NCBI RefSeq assembly: GCF_035978755.1
Contig: NZ_CP108414.1
Span: 5,952,001-6,016,000 of the forward strand
DNA from: Streptomyces sp. NBC_01298
GTDB lineage: Bacteria; Actinomycetota; Actinomycetes; Streptomycetales; Streptomycetaceae
Length of the DNA: 64,000 nucleotides
Reading direction: 5' to 3'
The first letter of the stretch is position 1. The number at the start of each line of letters is the position of its first letter. The position numbers and the translations under genes are program-made. This document shows, piece after piece, positions 16,170 to 23,734 of the stretch. The notes under the pieces were generated by a model. The model was not told the origin of the DNA and did no database searches. It saw nothing but the letters and a program-made list of their open reading frames with translations.

Positions 16170-16938
16170 CAACTCGTCGTCCTGCCTGCCGGAGTTGCGC
16201 GTCCAGGGCCTTCTCCCGGACGCGCCGCTCTGCATCTTTCAGGCGGGTTCCATCGTGCGCGGCTGGGGCAACCCCACCAGCGACATCGATCTCTTCGTCA
16301 TCACGGACGGGGTGTGGGGCGGGAGCCTGACCGGCGCCCCCATTCCGCTGGGCGCGGATGTCTTCCGGTCTTTCGAGACCTATGCGCAAGGAACTCGATG
16401 CGATGTCCGGTTCCTGACGGACGCCCAGGTCGACACCGTTTTGGCGAAGGTGTCGCACGAGGCGTTCGACAGTGCCGTGGGCGAGGGAATTCAGCTCGAC
16501 CGCCAGGAGACGGTCCTGCTGGAATGGCTGCGTCATGGTCAGGCCCTCGAATCCGAGGAGTGGCTGAACCGGCGCGCGGACGAACTCAAGGCGTCGGCCT
16601 TCGGTTCCATGCTGGTCCAGCGCGGCCTCAACTACGCGGATTCCCGTGTCGAGGACGCCGTGGGGCAGATGTCGATCGGCGACCTGGAGAGCGCGGTGCT
16701 TTCGGCCCGGGTGGCCCTGGAATACGCCGTGGACGCGCTGCTCGCCTCGTACAACGAGTACGGGCAGAACGCCAAGTGGCGGGCCAGGCGGTTCCGTGCC
16801 GTGGAGCAGTCGGTGCTCTCGTTCGATGAGTACTGGGCGCTGGAGACCATGCGGACCTTCGATCCGGCCGACCCTGCGGCGTGGGTCAACGAAGTCCTCC
16901 CCGTGTGCCGAAAGATTTCGATGGAAGTGATTCTCTGA
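16162..16938 (+). CDS. MNT-type nucleotidyltransferase with helical C-terminus
   Basis: A 258-residue protein. Gly29-Ser30 followed by Asp41-x-Asp43 (SDIDLFV) is the nucleotidyltransferase-beta signature of minimal nucleotidyltransferases. The C-terminal 130 residues are helical (ESAVLSARVALEYAVDALLASYNEYG) and resemble a HEPN or substrate-binding bundle, as in kanamycin nucleotidyltransferase-type enzymes. It would transfer a nucleotide to a small-molecule hydroxyl, an amine or a peptide. Nucleotidyltransferases are known tailoring partners in some lasso clusters. Role here: activation or self-protection, by inference. It overlaps the PqqD gene by one base. Confidence 0.7.
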   Translation: MADNSSSCLPELRVQGLLPDAPLCIFQAGSIVRGWGNPTSDIDLFVITDGVWGGSLTGAPIPLGADVFRSFETYAQGTRCDVRFLTDAQVDTVLAKVSHEAFDSAVGEGIQLDRQETVLLEWLRHGQALESEEWLNRRADELKASAFGSMLVQRGLNYADSRVEDAVGQMSIGDLESAVLSARVALEYAVDALLASYNEYGQNAKWRARRFRAVEQSVLSFDEYWALETMRTFDPADPAAWVNEVLPVCRKISMEVIL

Positions 16939-17219
16939 TGGCAGAGCAGCCGGTCCTCGCCCTCGACCAAGTCCCCTCGTACCGGCCCGATGTCCGGGTC
17001 CGCAATGTACGAGGCGGCTACCTGGTCGCAGTGGCCAACAATGCGTTCGAACTGTCCGAAACTGCGAGCTTCATCTGGAAGCAGATCAACGGGCAAAATT
17101 CGATCGCCGATATCGGACGGCTACTGGCCACCGAATACGACATCGATACGGATACCGCAACCGCGGACACCAAGGAAATTCTTGAATATCTCGCGACGAC
17201 CGGTTCCGTCGTCTTCTGA
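16938..17219 (+). CDS. Stand-alone PqqD-like RiPP recognition protein
   Basis: A 93-residue PqqD-family protein: three strands then a winged helix. RNVRGGYLVAVANNAFELSETASFIWKQINGQNSIADI and the C-terminal TKEILEYLATTGSVVF are typical. Such RiPP recognition elements bind the leader of a precursor peptide and present it to enzymes. In lasso systems the same domain (B1) binds the YxxP motif that the 22-aa peptide carries. Its presence beside that peptide and the Asn-synthetase-like enzyme is the main support for a peptide-guided pathway. Confidence 0.85.
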   Translation: MAEQPVLALDQVPSYRPDVRVRNVRGGYLVAVANNAFELSETASFIWKQINGQNSIADIGRLLATEYDIDTDTATADTKEILEYLATTGSVVF

Positions 17220-17234
17220 CGTGATGGGAAAGAG

Positions 17235-18503
17235 ATGAACACATCCATGCTCACAGCGAACTCGTGGCTGACGCCCGAGGGTACGCGATCCGCCTCCGTG
17301 AAGTGGAGCGAAGGCGCCCTGTCCATTTCCGATCCGCTGGGAGGCGGCATCTCGGCCCCCGGCGGCTATTTCGCGCCGAGCCTGCCGGTCGAGGTCCACT
17401 GTCACGGGCTGGGTGACGTCGACTTCTCCGACTTCAGCCGCATGGATCTGAAGGAACTCAACGAGGCCGCGCGGACGGAGGGGATCATCTGTATTCCCAC
17501 GCTGTACCTCCGCCAGGAGCGCCTCGACGACTTCGTCGGATTCATGGGTGAATTCTCCCGGATGCGCGCGGACGGGGAACTCCCGTACGTCGGAGCGATG
17601 GCCCTGGAGGGCCCGCTGGTCGCCAGCTTCGGCGGTACCCCGGCCAGCTCCGTATGGGCTCCGTCGCGCGGGGAGTGGGAGAAGCTGGCGTCCTGCGGGC
17701 CGCTCGGACTCGTCTACCTCATGGTCTCGCCCGACGCGCTGACGGCCGGCTCGTACCTGGCCCCGGCGCTGCCGATCGGCTACCCCGACCTGGAATGGAT
17801 CGTCACCACCCTGGTGGAGCGCGGCGTCCGTCCGGCCCTCGGCCACTTCACCCGCGAGGACCCCCAGCTGGGAGCCGACTGCGTGGAGGCCGCGATCAGC
17901 GCGGCCGAGGCGGCGGACTTCCCCGGAAGGGGCGTCCGGGTGATCACGGACCACCTCTTCAACGAGATGCCGCTGCTGATCAAGCACGCGTTCCGCACCA
18001 CGCGGGCCAAGGCCGAGCGCGAACGGATCATCGCCTCCTACGACCTCCCGTCCTGGAACCTGGCGGACCTGCACGAGCAGGCCGGTCCCGTACCGGCGGC
18101 GATCATCCGCGCCGCGCACGCCGGCCGCATCACCGCCTGCCTCAACTTCGACGGTGAGCACGTGGACTTCGCCATCGCACAGCGCGCGGTGGAGCTGGCC
18201 GGGCCCTCGAACATGATGCTGATGACGGACCGCAGCGACACCCCTGACCTCGGGGGCCAGCACCTGCACCGCGACTCCGAGAACTCCCTGTGGTACCAGG
18301 GCGACGGCGTCGTGGCGGCCGGCACGCAGCCGATCGACAAGCAGATCGCCAACGTGCGAGGCCTCGGCGTGCCGGAATCCGACATCTGGCACCTCATCTC
18401 CTTCACCGCCTACCGCACCTTCTTCCCGGAGGTCGACCTGCTCGGCCGCCGGCCGGAGCGCGGCTGCTTCGTGGTCGACGGCAAGCGGATCGCCGTCGGC
18501 TGA
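17235..18503 (+). CDS. NagA-like amidohydrolase
   Basis: A 422-residue amidohydrolase-superfamily protein closest in motif order to N-acetylglucosamine-6-phosphate deacetylase: HCHG at 55-58, LEGP near 124, GHF near 202, TDHLFNEM near 237-244, DGEH, MLMTDRSD and a late FPEVDLLGRRPERGCFVV corresponding to the NP.. turn. NagA cuts an amide bond using one or two metal ions. The first metal motif (HxH) and the family Asp are present. In this operon it may hydrolyse an amide in a peptide-bound or sugar-containing intermediate. A role in aminosugar catabolism is unlikely here because no sugar-phosphate genes are nearby. Confidence 0.7.
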   Translation: MNTSMLTANSWLTPEGTRSASVKWSEGALSISDPLGGGISAPGGYFAPSLPVEVHCHGLGDVDFSDFSRMDLKELNEAARTEGIICIPTLYLRQERLDDFVGFMGEFSRMRADGELPYVGAMALEGPLVASFGGTPASSVWAPSRGEWEKLASCGPLGLVYLMVSPDALTAGSYLAPALPIGYPDLEWIVTTLVERGVRPALGHFTREDPQLGADCVEAAISAAEAADFPGRGVRVITDHLFNEMPLLIKHAFRTTRAKAERERIIASYDLPSWNLADLHEQAGPVPAAIIRAAHAGRITACLNFDGEHVDFAIAQRAVELAGPSNMMLMTDRSDTPDLGGQHLHRDSENSLWYQGDGVVAAGTQPIDKQIANVRGLGVPESDIWHLISFTAYRTFFPEVDLLGRRPERGCFVVDGKRIAVG

Positions 18504-18529
18504 TCCGACGGCTCGAGGGGGGAGCGCCC

Positions 18530-18718
18530 GTGGTCATGTTCGAACCCGATCCCGACTGTGTCGTGTGCGTGTGCCACGACGTGTCCGAGGCGGAGATCGT
18601 CGCCGTGATCCGGACAGGGGCGGGCTCGCCACAGGCCGTCGGCGACGGCTGCCTGGCGGGCACGGGCTGCGGGAGCTGCGTCGAGGCGCTCCACGAGTTG
18701 ATCGAGGACTTCGGATGA
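18530..18718 (+). CDS. Bfd-like [2Fe-2S] ferredoxin
   Basis: A 62-residue protein with Cys13, Cys15, Cys47 and Cys50 in the CxC-x31-CxxC spacing of bacterioferritin-associated ferredoxin and the nitrite-reductase [2Fe-2S] module. GTG at 18530 is preceded by GAGGGGGGAG. An ATG at 18536 is an alternative. No bacterioferritin gene is nearby, so it is better seen as an electron donor for a pathway enzyme such as the AurF-type oxygenase or the P450. That link is inferred from position only. Confidence 0.8.
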   Translation: MVMFEPDPDCVVCVCHDVSEAEIVAVIRTGAGSPQAVGDGCLAGTGCGSCVEALHELIEDFG

Positions 18719-18734
18719 ACAGAGGGAACCCCGG

Positions 18735-19271
18735 ATGAACCAAGGCGCATGGATGGACACACCCACGGGTGAGGCGGACCTCAGGGCGTTCATGAGCATG
18801 CTGCCCCCCGAGCCCCGCATGCGTGTGGTCGAGTTCACCCAAGGGCGTGCGGAACTCGACAGCGGCCGGGTCGAGGGTGCGGAGACCATCTACGAACGGG
18901 TCACCGGCCTGCGCCCGTCCATCTCCCTGCATCACGCCGGGCCGGACGCCACGGCCTTCGCCGGCCAGGAGCTCAGCGGCATCTGGTGCGGGGGGCCGGG
19001 CACGTTCCCCACTCCGCAGGACACGCGGGCGGCGCTGGGCGGCTTCCACCGGGCGCTCACGCGGCACGGTGCGCTGCACCTGGACGTGGACCGCCCGTCG
19101 TGGGAGCGCGCCGAGACGGCCGAGGAGCTTGTCGACCTCCTCGCCACGACCGGCTTCCGTCCCGAGCGGGTCGACTGCGAGCCCACCCGCATCCGCATTC
19201 TCGCCATGAAGACTTGGCGCTGCTGTGCCGACGGTCCCCGCCAGTTCCACGACACCCACGCCGTCTGGTAG
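18735..19271 (+). CDS. Degenerate methyltransferase-like protein
   Basis: A 178-residue protein. Its C-terminal half (LGGFHRALTRHGALHLDVDRPSW...LLATTGFRPERVD) resembles the second half of class I methyltransferases, for example the one at 2959. The SAM-binding motif I is not recognisable: the N-terminus has VVEFTQGRAELDSG where a glycine-rich loop is expected. It may be a non-catalytic or binding-only relative. The extreme C-terminus has a CC pair. It sits between the Bfd-like and MFS genes with short spacing. Confidence 0.5.
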   Translation: MNQGAWMDTPTGEADLRAFMSMLPPEPRMRVVEFTQGRAELDSGRVEGAETIYERVTGLRPSISLHHAGPDATAFAGQELSGIWCGGPGTFPTPQDTRAALGGFHRALTRHGALHLDVDRPSWERAETAEELVDLLATTGFRPERVDCEPTRIRILAMKTWRCCADGPRQFHDTHAVW

Positions 19272-19277
19272 GAGCCC

Positions 19278-20549
19278 ATGATGATGTCCTCGCCGCAACC
19301 CGCCCCGCACGACCGATCGGTTTTCTGGCGGCTGTGGACGGCCCACAGCACCAGCGCCTTCGGTACGGCCGTCACGACCGTCGCGATGCCGCTCGTGGCC
19401 GTCCTCGAACTGGACGCCACCACCTTCGAGACCAGCGTGGTGGCGGCGGCGACCATGTGCGCGTGGCTGCTGTTCGGGCTGCCGTCCGGGGTGATCGTGG
19501 ACCGCCTGCCGCTGCGTCCGGTGCTGGTCGTCGCCGACCTGGTCCGGGCCGCCGCGCTGGTTTCCGTACCGGTGGCCGTCTACCTGGACTCGCTCACCCT
19601 GGCCCAGCTGGTGATCGTCTCCTTCGTCATCAGCGTGGCGAGCGTGATCTTCGAAGTCGGATACTCGACATACCTGCCCGCTGTGGTCACCAAGGACCGG
19701 CTGACCGCCAGCAACAGCCTGCTGCAGGGCAGCGAGTCGGTCTCCCAGGTGGCGGGCCCGGCGCTGGGCGGCGGCCTGGTGCAGGCCCTCGGTGCCGCGT
19801 ACAGCCTGATCGCGGACGTGGTGAGCTACCTCGTCTCGGCGGCCCTGCTGATGACCGTGCCCCCGCCGCGCAGCGGGACGCCGAAGAAGCCCAAGCGCAA
19901 CATGGCCGCCGAGATCCGCGAGGGCGTCCAGTTCGTCCGGCACCATCCGGTGATCCGGCCGCTCGTCTTCGCCGGCACCGGCTTCAACTTCGCCACCGGG
20001 GCCATCGAAGCGCTCACCGCCGTCTTCCTGGTCCGCACGGTCGAGGTCGACTCCTACGCCATCGGCTTCCTGATCGCCGGCCTGGGCCTCGGCGGAGTCA
20101 TCGGCGCGGCGATCACGACCCCCCTGGTCAAGCGACTGGGCACCACCCGGGCCGCGCTCCTCACTCTGGTCATCGCCCCGATCTCCGCCCTGATGATGCC
20201 GCTGACCTTCCCCGGCGTGGGGCTCGCCCTCTTCTTGCTGGGGAACATGGGCTGGGGCGCCTGCACGGTCACCTTCGCGATCATCGGCCGCACCTACCGT
20301 CAGACGGCCGTCTCCCCGGACCTCATCCCGCGCGTGATGGCGACCGTCCGGTTCGTCTCCTGGGGTGTCATGCCCGTCGGCGCCCTCCTCGCGGGAGCCC
20401 TCGGCGTAGCGTTCGGCAACCGCACCTCCCTGCTGATCCTCTGCCTGTGCACCCTCCTGATCCCGGTCCCGGTGTTCCTTTCGCCATTGCGCAAGACCCG
20501 TGAACTGCTCGAGGTGGACGTCGCCCCCTCCGTCCAAGCCCCGCGGTGA
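19278..20549 (+). CDS. MFS exporter (EntS/MFS_3 type)
   Basis: A 423-residue major-facilitator protein with about 12 hydrophobic segments, the loop GLPSGVIVDRLPLRPV matching motif A between TM2 and TM3, and a long cytoplasmic loop near residue 200 (PKKPKRNMAAEIREG). The subfamily exports siderophores and antibiotics. It lies six bases after the methyltransferase-like gene and four before an ATP-grasp gene. It probably exports the product or gives self-resistance. A second, related MFS gene lies at 23731. Confidence 0.8.
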   Translation: MMMSSPQPAPHDRSVFWRLWTAHSTSAFGTAVTTVAMPLVAVLELDATTFETSVVAAATMCAWLLFGLPSGVIVDRLPLRPVLVVADLVRAAALVSVPVAVYLDSLTLAQLVIVSFVISVASVIFEVGYSTYLPAVVTKDRLTASNSLLQGSESVSQVAGPALGGGLVQALGAAYSLIADVVSYLVSAALLMTVPPPRSGTPKKPKRNMAAEIREGVQFVRHHPVIRPLVFAGTGFNFATGAIEALTAVFLVRTVEVDSYAIGFLIAGLGLGGVIGAAITTPLVKRLGTTRAALLTLVIAPISALMMPLTFPGVGLALFLLGNMGWGACTVTFAIIGRTYRQTAVSPDLIPRVMATVRFVSWGVMPVGALLAGALGVAFGNRTSLLILCLCTLLIPVPVFLSPLRKTRELLEVDVAPSVQAPR

Positions 20550-20552
20550 TCG

Positions 20553-21740
20553 ATGAAGATCCTCGTCGTTCACCAGCTTCCCTACCGCAAGGCCGACTAC
20601 CGTCAGGCACTCGATCACCGGCGCCATGACGTCACCTACGCAGGACACCCGGACCGGATGGCGGACCTGCCGCCGGATCTGCCGTGCCGGCGTGTCGAGA
20701 TCCCGGCGCACGAGGACCTCGTAGAGGGCGTGATCAGCCGCACCCGCCCCGACGAGGGCTACGAACAGGTCCTGTCGCTCTCGGAGTTCGGTGTCATCGC
20801 GGCCTGGTCGGTCCGTCGGCACCTCGGGCTCGCAGGACCTTCCCTGCGGCAGATCGAGCGCAGCCACGACAAGGTCAGCATGAAGGAGGCCCTGACCGGG
20901 TCGGGACTGCGCTTTCCGCGCTTCGCCCGCCCCGCACACCGCTACGGCCTGCTGCCCTGGACGGGCGCGAGCGTCCTCAAGCCCCGCCGCGGCACGTGCA
21001 GCCAGGACGTCACGGTGCACGCGTCCGCCAGAAAGGCCCTCGAGGCCTACTGGGCCCTGGAGAACCCGGCCGACTACGAGCTGGAGGAGTACGTCGACGG
21101 CGACATCCTGCACGCGGACGGTGTGGTCCGGGACGGCGAACTGCGCCACCTGGTGGTCAGCCGGTACGTCAACAAGCCGATCGACTTCGCCGGGGGAGTC
21201 CCGCTGGGCTCCGTCCAGTTGCCGTTGAGCCCCCGTCACCAGAGCTTCGCCGACACCGCGGTCGCGGCGCTCGGCATCGAATCCGGCTGCGTCCACCTGG
21301 AGTTCTTCGAGACGCCCCGGGGCGAGCTGGTCTTCCTGGAGATCGCCAACCGGATGGGAGGCGCCGGAGTCGTCCAGGCTCATGGACGGCACACCGGTGT
21401 CCACCTGCCCTCCCACGACATCGCCGCCCGCCTGGGACTCGAAGAGCCGCCCGCCGGCCCGGCCAGCGGCCGCTTCCACGGCTGGCTCGTCTTCCCCGGA
21501 CACCATCTGGGACGGAACGCCGGCAGGGTGGTCACGGTGCCCCCCGCACTGCGCCGCCACCCCTGCGTGGACACCCTCCACATCCTGCCGCCGCACCACC
21601 CGCTGCCCGATCACATCACCTACCAGGAGTGGCTGGTCCCGGTGGCCGTCGAAGCCTCACACTCCGATCCGCGGGTGCTCGCCGAGTTCCTGGCGGAATG
21701 CGCCACGAAGATCACCATCCGAACCGAGAGCGCGGCGTGA
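20553..21740 (+). CDS. ATP-grasp ligase 1
   Basis: A 395-residue ATP-grasp enzyme of the carnosine-synthase / L-amino-acid-ligase type. ASVLKPRRGTCSQDV near 139-153 has the nucleotide-binding lysine and loop, DYELEEYVDGD carries the hinge acidic residues, and FLEIANRMGGAG near 262-272 supplies the metal-binding Glu and Asn. Such enzymes form an acyl phosphate and couple it to an amine to make an amide. It is the only ligase in the peptide operon, so coupling an amino acid to the carrier peptide or to its Gly-Val end is a testable role. Confidence 0.8.
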   Translation: MKILVVHQLPYRKADYRQALDHRRHDVTYAGHPDRMADLPPDLPCRRVEIPAHEDLVEGVISRTRPDEGYEQVLSLSEFGVIAAWSVRRHLGLAGPSLRQIERSHDKVSMKEALTGSGLRFPRFARPAHRYGLLPWTGASVLKPRRGTCSQDVTVHASARKALEAYWALENPADYELEEYVDGDILHADGVVRDGELRHLVVSRYVNKPIDFAGGVPLGSVQLPLSPRHQSFADTAVAALGIESGCVHLEFFETPRGELVFLEIANRMGGAGVVQAHGRHTGVHLPSHDIAARLGLEEPPAGPASGRFHGWLVFPGHHLGRNAGRVVTVPPALRRHPCVDTLHILPPHHPLPDHITYQEWLVPVAVEASHSDPRVLAEFLAECATKITIRTESAA

Positions 21741-23734
21741 GCATGAGGTACTACCCGACCGACCTGCTGCTGGCGGTCGAGGCCGCCGAACGCCGCCTGC
21801 GCGAACAGCCGGACGCGGGGCTCGCCCTGCTCTTCCGGGAGGCGGGACTGTCCCGTCCGAGTGCCCTGCTGAACACCAGGGAACTCGCGGAAGGCCTCGA
21901 CGAACTCCTCGGGGGCCTGAGCCAGTACCCCTGGCAGCCCCTCACCGACAGCAATGACGTCTGCCTGCTTTCCCCCGTGGGCACGGTGGTCATCACGGAC
22001 CGGCGGGCCGGCAACACCCTGCGTGGGCTGCTCTTGGCATGGGCGACCGGAAACCACGTGGTCGTGCGTACCGCCCGCCCCCGGTTCTGGCAGGACCTGA
22101 CCGCGCGGCTACGGCTGCCGGGGCACCCGCTGCCCGACTGCCGGACGATCACCACGCAGCCGGCGCAGTCCGCGCGGTCCGGGGAATCCCCGGAAGCCGC
22201 GGACCTCACATCCACCGGCGTCAGCCTCGACGTGCCCGACATCGTCCTCCTTCCGGCGGACGGCACCCCGGCACCGCCCGACGGAGAGCTCTACGCCCCA
22301 CCGGGCAGCCCGGCCCGGCCCGCGCTCGAGATCCACCTCGATCCGAACCGTGCGGTCGCGTCGCAGGACCTGGCCGGCTCCATCCTTCGGATGGACTGCC
22401 GCGCCGAGTGGGCCCAGCGCCTGTTCCGCCGCCGCTACCTCAAGGGCACCACGCTCGCCGCCGCGCGCAGCCGTGACACCGCGCAAGCCGACGACCGCCT
22501 GGGCGCCAAGCTGCGCTACCTCACCGGCCGGGCGCGCCGGACCCCTTACTACCGCGGGCTCCCGGACGCCCGTAGCCTGGCGGACCTCGCCCACCTGCCC
22601 ATCCTCGACAAAGCGGCGCTCCAGGCCCACTCGCTCCCCGCCGGCCGCGACCTGTGCTCCGGAGACTCTCCCAGTGGGGAGGTCCTGCGCAGCGGCGCCA
22701 CCACCGGAGCCCCGCGCTACATCGTCTACTCACGCACCGACTGGAACAACATGGTGCGCGAGGCCATCCCGCTCTTCTACGGCATGGGCCTCGAACCGGG
22801 GGACCGGCTGATCAACACCCTCTTCGGGGGCGACCTCTACGGCGGCTTGACCACCACCCTGACGGAATTCACCCGCATGCCCCTGGAGTGCTACACCACG
22901 GCCCAGGCCGTCACGGTGGACTCGCTCCTGATGCTCGTCGACAGCTTCGCCGCCAACGCCCTCATCGGAGTGCCGACCCTGCTGCTCCCCCTGCTGCGGG
23001 AAGCGGTCCAGCGGGATCCCGGCCTGCGCATCGAGAAGGTCCTCTACCTGGGGACCGCGATGAGCGACAGTGACCAGACCTGGCTCCGCGACAACCTCGG
23101 CACCCGGATCATCTCCAGTGTCCTGGCAGCCAACGACGGTGCCCAACTCGGCTATCAGTGCCCTTATATGAGCGGCCGGCTCCATCACCTCAACGACGAC
23201 TACAACCTCGTCGAAGTGATCGACGACGACGGCCGCCCGCTCCCGGCGGGCACCACGGGCCAGCTCCTCACCACCAGCCTGCAGAAGTTCGAGGGCCCCC
23301 TCATCCGCTACCGGGTCGGCGACCGGGGACGCATAGTCGAGCACGACTGCCCCTGCGGAATCCGGGGCCGCGTGCTGGAGTACCACGGCCGGGCGGACGG
23401 GGCCATCCGGGTGAAGGGCGAAGTGCTGCAGCACCAGGAGCTCCTGTCCGAACTCTCGGTCTTCCAGGTCTCCGAACTCCAGGCGCACATCACCTCCCGG
23501 GACGGCAGGGAGATCCTCACGCTGCGCGTCGAGTCTCCCGTACCGCTCGAGGCCGACCACCTGCGCGAGCACCTGCGCACCGCGTTCAAGGTGCTCGGCA
23601 ACGGCCACATGTTCGACGACGGCCTGGACGTCTTCTCGTTCGGCATCGAGACGTACCTCCCCGGCCTGCTGCCCCGCAACGAGAGCAGCGGGAAGATAAG
23701 ACCCGTCATCGACGATCGCCTGGCCCGGACATGA
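21737..23734 (+). CDS. LuxC-like / PaaK-like acyl-activating fusion protein
   Basis: A 665-residue protein with two parts. Residues 1-190 resemble the N-terminal (NAD-binding) part of acyl-CoA reductase or aldehyde dehydrogenase: SPVGTVVITDRRAGNTLRG and WATGNHVVVRT. The catalytic Cys domain is absent. Residues about 260-665 are an AMP-forming phenylacetate-CoA-ligase / LuxE-like domain with SGATTGAPR near 318 and RYRVGDRGRI near 520. LuxE passes acyl groups to LuxC for reduction, so this fusion may activate an acyl or aminoacyl group for transfer or reduction. GTG at 21737 overlaps the upstream TGA; an ATG at 21743 is the alternative start. Confidence 0.6.
   Translation: MSMRYYPTDLLLAVEAAERRLREQPDAGLALLFREAGLSRPSALLNTRELAEGLDELLGGLSQYPWQPLTDSNDVCLLSPVGTVVITDRRAGNTLRGLLLAWATGNHVVVRTARPRFWQDLTARLRLPGHPLPDCRTITTQPAQSARSGESPEAADLTSTGVSLDVPDIVLLPADGTPAPPDGELYAPPGSPARPALEIHLDPNRAVASQDLAGSILRMDCRAEWAQRLFRRRYLKGTTLAAARSRDTAQADDRLGAKLRYLTGRARRTPYYRGLPDARSLADLAHLPILDKAALQAHSLPAGRDLCSGDSPSGEVLRSGATTGAPRYIVYSRTDWNNMVREAIPLFYGMGLEPGDRLINTLFGGDLYGGLTTTLTEFTRMPLECYTTAQAVTVDSLLMLVDSFAANALIGVPTLLLPLLREAVQRDPGLRIEKVLYLGTAMSDSDQTWLRDNLGTRIISSVLAANDGAQLGYQCPYMSGRLHHLNDDYNLVEVIDDDGRPLPAGTTGQLLTTSLQKFEGPLIRYRVGDRGRIVEHDCPCGIRGRVLEYHGRADGAIRVKGEVLQHQELLSELSVFQVSELQAHITSRDGREILTLRVESPVPLEADHLREHLRTAFKVLGNGHMFDDGLDVFSFGIETYLPGLLPRNESSGKIRPVIDDRLART

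Noticed and set aside
12970..17219. Ordinary lasso-peptide cluster (leader, AsnB-like cyclase, PqqD-like B1)
   Set aside because: The peptide has no room for a lasso core (two residues), no B2 leader protease is encoded, and the AsnB homologue keeps its glutaminase cysteine.
17235..18503. Membrane dipeptidase (peptidase M19)
   Set aside because: The motif order HCHG, LEGP, GHF, THLFNxM-like, DGEH fits NagA-type amidohydrolases better.
18534..21614. Very long minus-strand open frame opposite the peptide operon
   Set aside because: It is low in hydrophobic order, rich in Arg/Gly/Asp, and wholly antisense to several well-supported genes. This is a GC-driven shadow.
20553..21740. RimK-type ribosomal or lysine-carrier (LysX) ligase
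   Set aside because: The motifs fit carnosine/dipeptide-type ATP-grasp enzymes, and no LysW-like acidic carrier protein is encoded nearby.
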